Source of the DNA: Bacteroidales bacterium
GTDB taxonomy: Bacteria > Bacteroidota > Bacteroidia > Bacteroidales > UBA1715
Reading direction: 5' to 3'
Length of the DNA: 64,000 nucleotides
Assembly (NCBI GenBank): GCA_016714605.1
Contig: JADKDL010000002.1
Location: 248,001-312,000 of the forward strand
The notes beneath the pieces are model-generated. The model saw only the letters and a program-made list of their open reading frames with translations, was not told the origin of the DNA and did no database searches. The number at the start of each line of letters is the position of its first letter. Position 1 is the first letter of the stretch. Positions 61,544-64,000 of the stretch are shown one piece after another. Made by a program: the position numbers and the translations under genes.

Positions 61544-63031
61544 TTAATGCGATGATGGATAAATTTCGTTCAACAACATAACATTACGAGATGGATTAAT
61601 CGATTTAGAATCGGTGAAGTTTTTTAGCATCAAGGTTTCCTTGTCACTTTTTATAGCTATTGGAAAGATTCCTGATATTAATTCTAAAGTAGATTTTAGC
61701 AACAATTCATCGCTCGAACCGAGTTTAAGCATGTTTGAGAGATCTTCTTTTATTGCCAATGTTGGGGGAAAGCCATCTACAAAATCAGTTTCATTATTGC
61801 AGTTTTTAACCTTTGCAACTATTGGTTGCAATGCCCAGCTATGTGAGGTATTTAAATTACCAGCGGTATCATAGTCTTTAACTGTAAAAGAAGCTGTGTA
61901 TTTTCCGCTGGTTTGAGTACCAACTGTCACTACTTCAATATACGGTTTTAGACAGTTAATAAGCGATTCGCTAGCAGAAGCTGTCATCTCAGATGTAATT
62001 ATATAGACTTTATTCAGATTTAGGGTGTTTATTTCCTCTGTAATATTTCCGTCTTTATCATATAGATATTTTTTCAGATTATCAATTGTTACATTTTCTC
62101 CATAATACGACTCAAGATACGATTGAAATTTATCGTTATATTGGAGTTTATGAATCACTTTATTGGTATCTGTTGAATATATCATACTTGCCAGATTGAT
62201 TAAAGATTTTGAACTACCACCTGAATTATACCTCAAATCAATAATCAAATCTTGAATATCTTCATTTTTGAAATTTGAAAAAATCTTATTTAACTCTATA
62301 TCGTAATTAGAATAGAATCCGTTATACATAAAGTAGCCTATTTTCTTGCCTTCAACTACATAAACACTATCTATAAATATAGGATTTTCTTGAATTTCGG
62401 CAGCAGCAATTGTAATATCTACACCGGTATCATAAGGTTTACTATAGCTACCAGCTAATATCGAAAACTTCAATTGTTTTCCTGAAAATAAAAGGTTTTT
62501 ATAATTAGACACATTTAGATTCTGATTGTTAACATTTCTAAATAAATCACCGCGTTCCATTCCGGCAATATCAGCAGGGGAACCTTTATGTACATACAAT
62601 ACGACTGCTATTAAATCATTCTTGTAATATCTTAGAAGTTTAAATTCAAAACCATAAGAAGTTGACTTTCCCTTTAAGTAGTTTTCCAAGTCATGATAAT
62701 CGTCTTCAATCCATGACCATTTATCAACAACATCACGTTTGTATATAAGACTTTCAAAAAAAATTGAATAATCACTATACGATTCAAATAACTCTTCTTT
62801 TTTTTCTATAGTTTCATATTTAGAACTATCTAGTGCCGGAACCAAATCGGTCCACAGATAGTATTTCCGCATACTATTCCAGATAAATGAATTTATGATA
62901 CGATTTTGTTGTTGTTGTTGCTCTGTAATTTCTTTATTTTCGAGTTCTTTTTTAGGGAAGACATTTTCATCTTTATTACAAGCAGAAAATATTAAAACAC
63001 TTACAATTACAAACAGCTTAAGTCTTGGCAT
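61544..63031 (-). CDS. S41 family peptidase, lipoprotein
   Basis: 495 residues. Lipobox 'IFSAC' with Cys18 predicts lipid anchoring. A PDZ-like domain (~125-215; 'GSPADIAGMERGDLFRNVNNQNL') precedes the C-terminal-processing-peptidase core with 'DLIIDLRYNSGGSSKSLINLASMIY', the serine in 'TSEMTASASESLINCLKP' and the lysine in 'VGTQTSGKYT', together the Ser-Lys dyad of S41 peptidases. It should degrade or trim proteins in the periplasm or at the cell surface. It is a lone gene between the ~20-base array and a hairpin cluster. Confidence 0.92.
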   Translation of the reverse strand: MPRLKLFVIVSVLIFSACNKDENVFPKKELENKEITEQQQQQNRIINSFIWNSMRKYYLWTDLVPALDSSKYETIEKKEELFESYSDYSIFFESLIYKRDVVDKWSWIEDDYHDLENYLKGKSTSYGFEFKLLRYYKNDLIAVVLYVHKGSPADIAGMERGDLFRNVNNQNLNVSNYKNLLFSGKQLKFSILAGSYSKPYDTGVDITIAAAEIQENPIFIDSVYVVEGKKIGYFMYNGFYSNYDIELNKIFSNFKNEDIQDLIIDLRYNSGGSSKSLINLASMIYSTDTNKVIHKLQYNDKFQSYLESYYGENVTIDNLKKYLYDKDGNITEEINTLNLNKVYIITSEMTASASESLINCLKPYIEVVTVGTQTSGKYTASFTVKDYDTAGNLNTSHSWALQPIVAKVKNCNNETDFVDGFPPTLAIKEDLSNMLKLGSSDELLLKSTLELISGIFPIAIKSDKETLMLKNFTDSKSINPSRNVMLLNEIYPSSH

Positions 63032-63774
63032 TTATATGTATTTTTTTTGTTTACACACGAATATTGCTACAAAAGTATAATTAAATACAGAAAAACAAAA
63101 ACATTTATTTTAAATTGTTTTTTTTATTAAAAACTTAAATATGATTAAAAATAGAGATGCAGAGCAAGTGTCTCTATTATAAACACTGGATTTTTGAGGG
63201 GCAGACAAATTCGCTACCGAGGTGCTCTGCACCGTGAAAATAATTAATAATCATACCGTTTAAAATAAAGTAGGACGTCACGTCCAGACAAAATAATATG
63301 AAAATAAAATTGTAAGGATGTATAAAATAAAACCCTTGTATTTACATAAAATAATAATTATTGCGAATTGACCGGACGAGACGTCCTGCATTTGTATACA
63401 AGCAAGAAAATACAAGCCACGGTGCGGAGCACCGCAGGAGCAGAGCTATTCACATTTAACCACTTCGTGGTTATTATCTCTTACAATCCTAAAAGGATTG
63501 AATATGAATAGCCCCGAGTAAAACTCGGGGTGAAAAATATGTTTCTTATCATACAGAACCCTGTGAAGGGTTCTGTATGATATCTAATTTCAACTCTTAA
63601 TTCGCATTGTTAGTATAACACTATCAATTACCCAAAAAAAACTACACCATTCACTTCTTTTATTCACAAAAACATTACATCTTGCACCCGAAATTTTTAT
63701 TGTTAATAGTTCGTGCAACACTATTCAATTATTATAGTCTTTGTAATTAAATTGCCTATAGATTTTTATCAAAA
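63032..63774. other. Gene-free stretch with hairpin cluster
   Basis: 743 bases without a credible frame. The part 63221-63579 is a dense series of short perfect hairpins, listed in the next entry. The last ~190 bases before 63775 should hold the promoter of the downstream gene; no clear consensus was found. Confidence 0.6.
63221..63579. repeat. Cluster of at least eight short hairpins
   Basis: GGTGC-tct-GCACC (63221-63233), GGACGT/ACGTCC (63273-63285), GGACG-aga-CGTCC (63374-63386), GGTGC-gga-GCACC (63421-63433), AACCACTTCGTGGTT (63458-63472), CAATCCT/AGGATTG (63484-63500), CCCCGAG/CTCGGGG (63512-63530) and CATACAGAACCC/GGGTTCTGTATG (63550-63579). Loops are 1-6 bases and stems are perfect. 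Some stems recur with a different loop. They appear to be stacked REP-like elements. Confidence 0.75.
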
Positions 63775-64000
63775 ATGTTGAAATATTTTACGGTTTTAAT
63801 CCTTCTTATTCACGGAACAGCGGTTTTCGCCCAGAATGAAGCCAATATTTGGTATTTTGGGCATTATGTAGGTATGGATTTTAATTATTCTCCCCCTAAA
63901 TCATTATTAACAACAACACTATCTACCGATGAAGGCTGCTCTGTAGCATGCGATGAGAATGGCGATTTGTTGTTTTACACCGATGGAATTACCGTCTGGA
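63775..64000 (+). CDS. Secreted T9SS-associated protein, 5' end only
   Basis: 75 codons up to the window edge. Signal peptide ('YFTVLILLIHGTAVFAQ', cleavage after AQ) followed by 'NEANIWYFGHYVGMDFN' and 'TDEGCSVACDENGDLLFYTDGITVW', a beta-propeller start that is highly typical of large Bacteroidota proteins with C-terminal T9SS type B domains. The rest lies outside the window, so the sorting signal itself cannot be seen. Confidence 0.8.
   Translation, partial: MLKYFTVLILLIHGTAVFAQNEANIWYFGHYVGMDFNYSPPKSLLTTTLSTDEGCSVACDENGDLLFYTDGITVW

Overview
The window comes from a low-GC member of the Bacteroidota. The evidence is type IX secretion (T9SS) substrates with type A and type B sorting domains, a PorP/SprF protein next to a giant tandem-repeat adhesin, a PorE-like TPR/PD40/OmpA protein, the ybbR-coaE neighbourhood, and candidate promoters of the TTG-N19..21-TAnnTTTG type. 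I cannot place it below phylum with confidence. I saw no tRNA, rRNA, CRISPR array, phage or integrase gene.

Layout. 0.2-2.5 kb: housekeeping run ybbR-like, coaE, TerB/DnaJ protein. 2.8-21.5 kb: a surface-adhesin operon, made of a ~4,980-residue tandem-repeat adhesin (in two frames), PorP/SprF, and a PorE-like outer-membrane/periplasmic anchor interrupted by two in-frame stops. 21.9-28.1 kb: asparagine synthetase (frameshifted), RluA-type pseudouridine synthase (frameshifted), a hybrid histidine kinase and an amidohydrolase. 28.4-42.2 kb: a secreted Big2/FIVAR protein, queG, a SpoIIE-type phosphatase sensor, a membrane P-loop protein of no recognised family, dnaN, a PD40 protein, a DnaQ-like exonuclease, a fumarylacetoacetate-hydrolase-like pseudoenzyme, a CoA-type Nudix hydrolase and an MBL-fold protein. 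42.2-49.4 kb: repeat-rich DNA with two T9SS substrates on the minus strand. 49.7-60.9 kb: a lipoprotein and the Anbu proteasome-like operon (circularly permuted ATP-grasp, alpha-E, transglutaminase, Anbu), followed by a MntA/HepT toxin-antitoxin pair, a REP-associated transposase with its REP palindromes, and a second transglutaminase/DUF2126 protein. 60.9-64 kb: a degenerate ~20-bp tandem array, an S41 peptidase lipoprotein, a hairpin cluster and the start of another secreted protein.

Three observations stand out. First, the MntA/HepT pair sits between the Anbu gene and a second, diverged copy of the Anbu 3' end, as if a cassette had integrated into the gene's 3' end. Second, the REP transposase carries one of its own REP palindromes in frame inside its coding sequence. 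Third, nearly all repeats of the giant adhesin carry a cysteine pair that is lost only in pairs, which implies a disulfide in each repeat.

About eight loci are broken, mostly by one-base length changes in A, T or C runs, while the reading frames on both sides stay well conserved. This looks more like sequence error or very recent mutation than old decay, and fragments are therefore reported separately with the join described.
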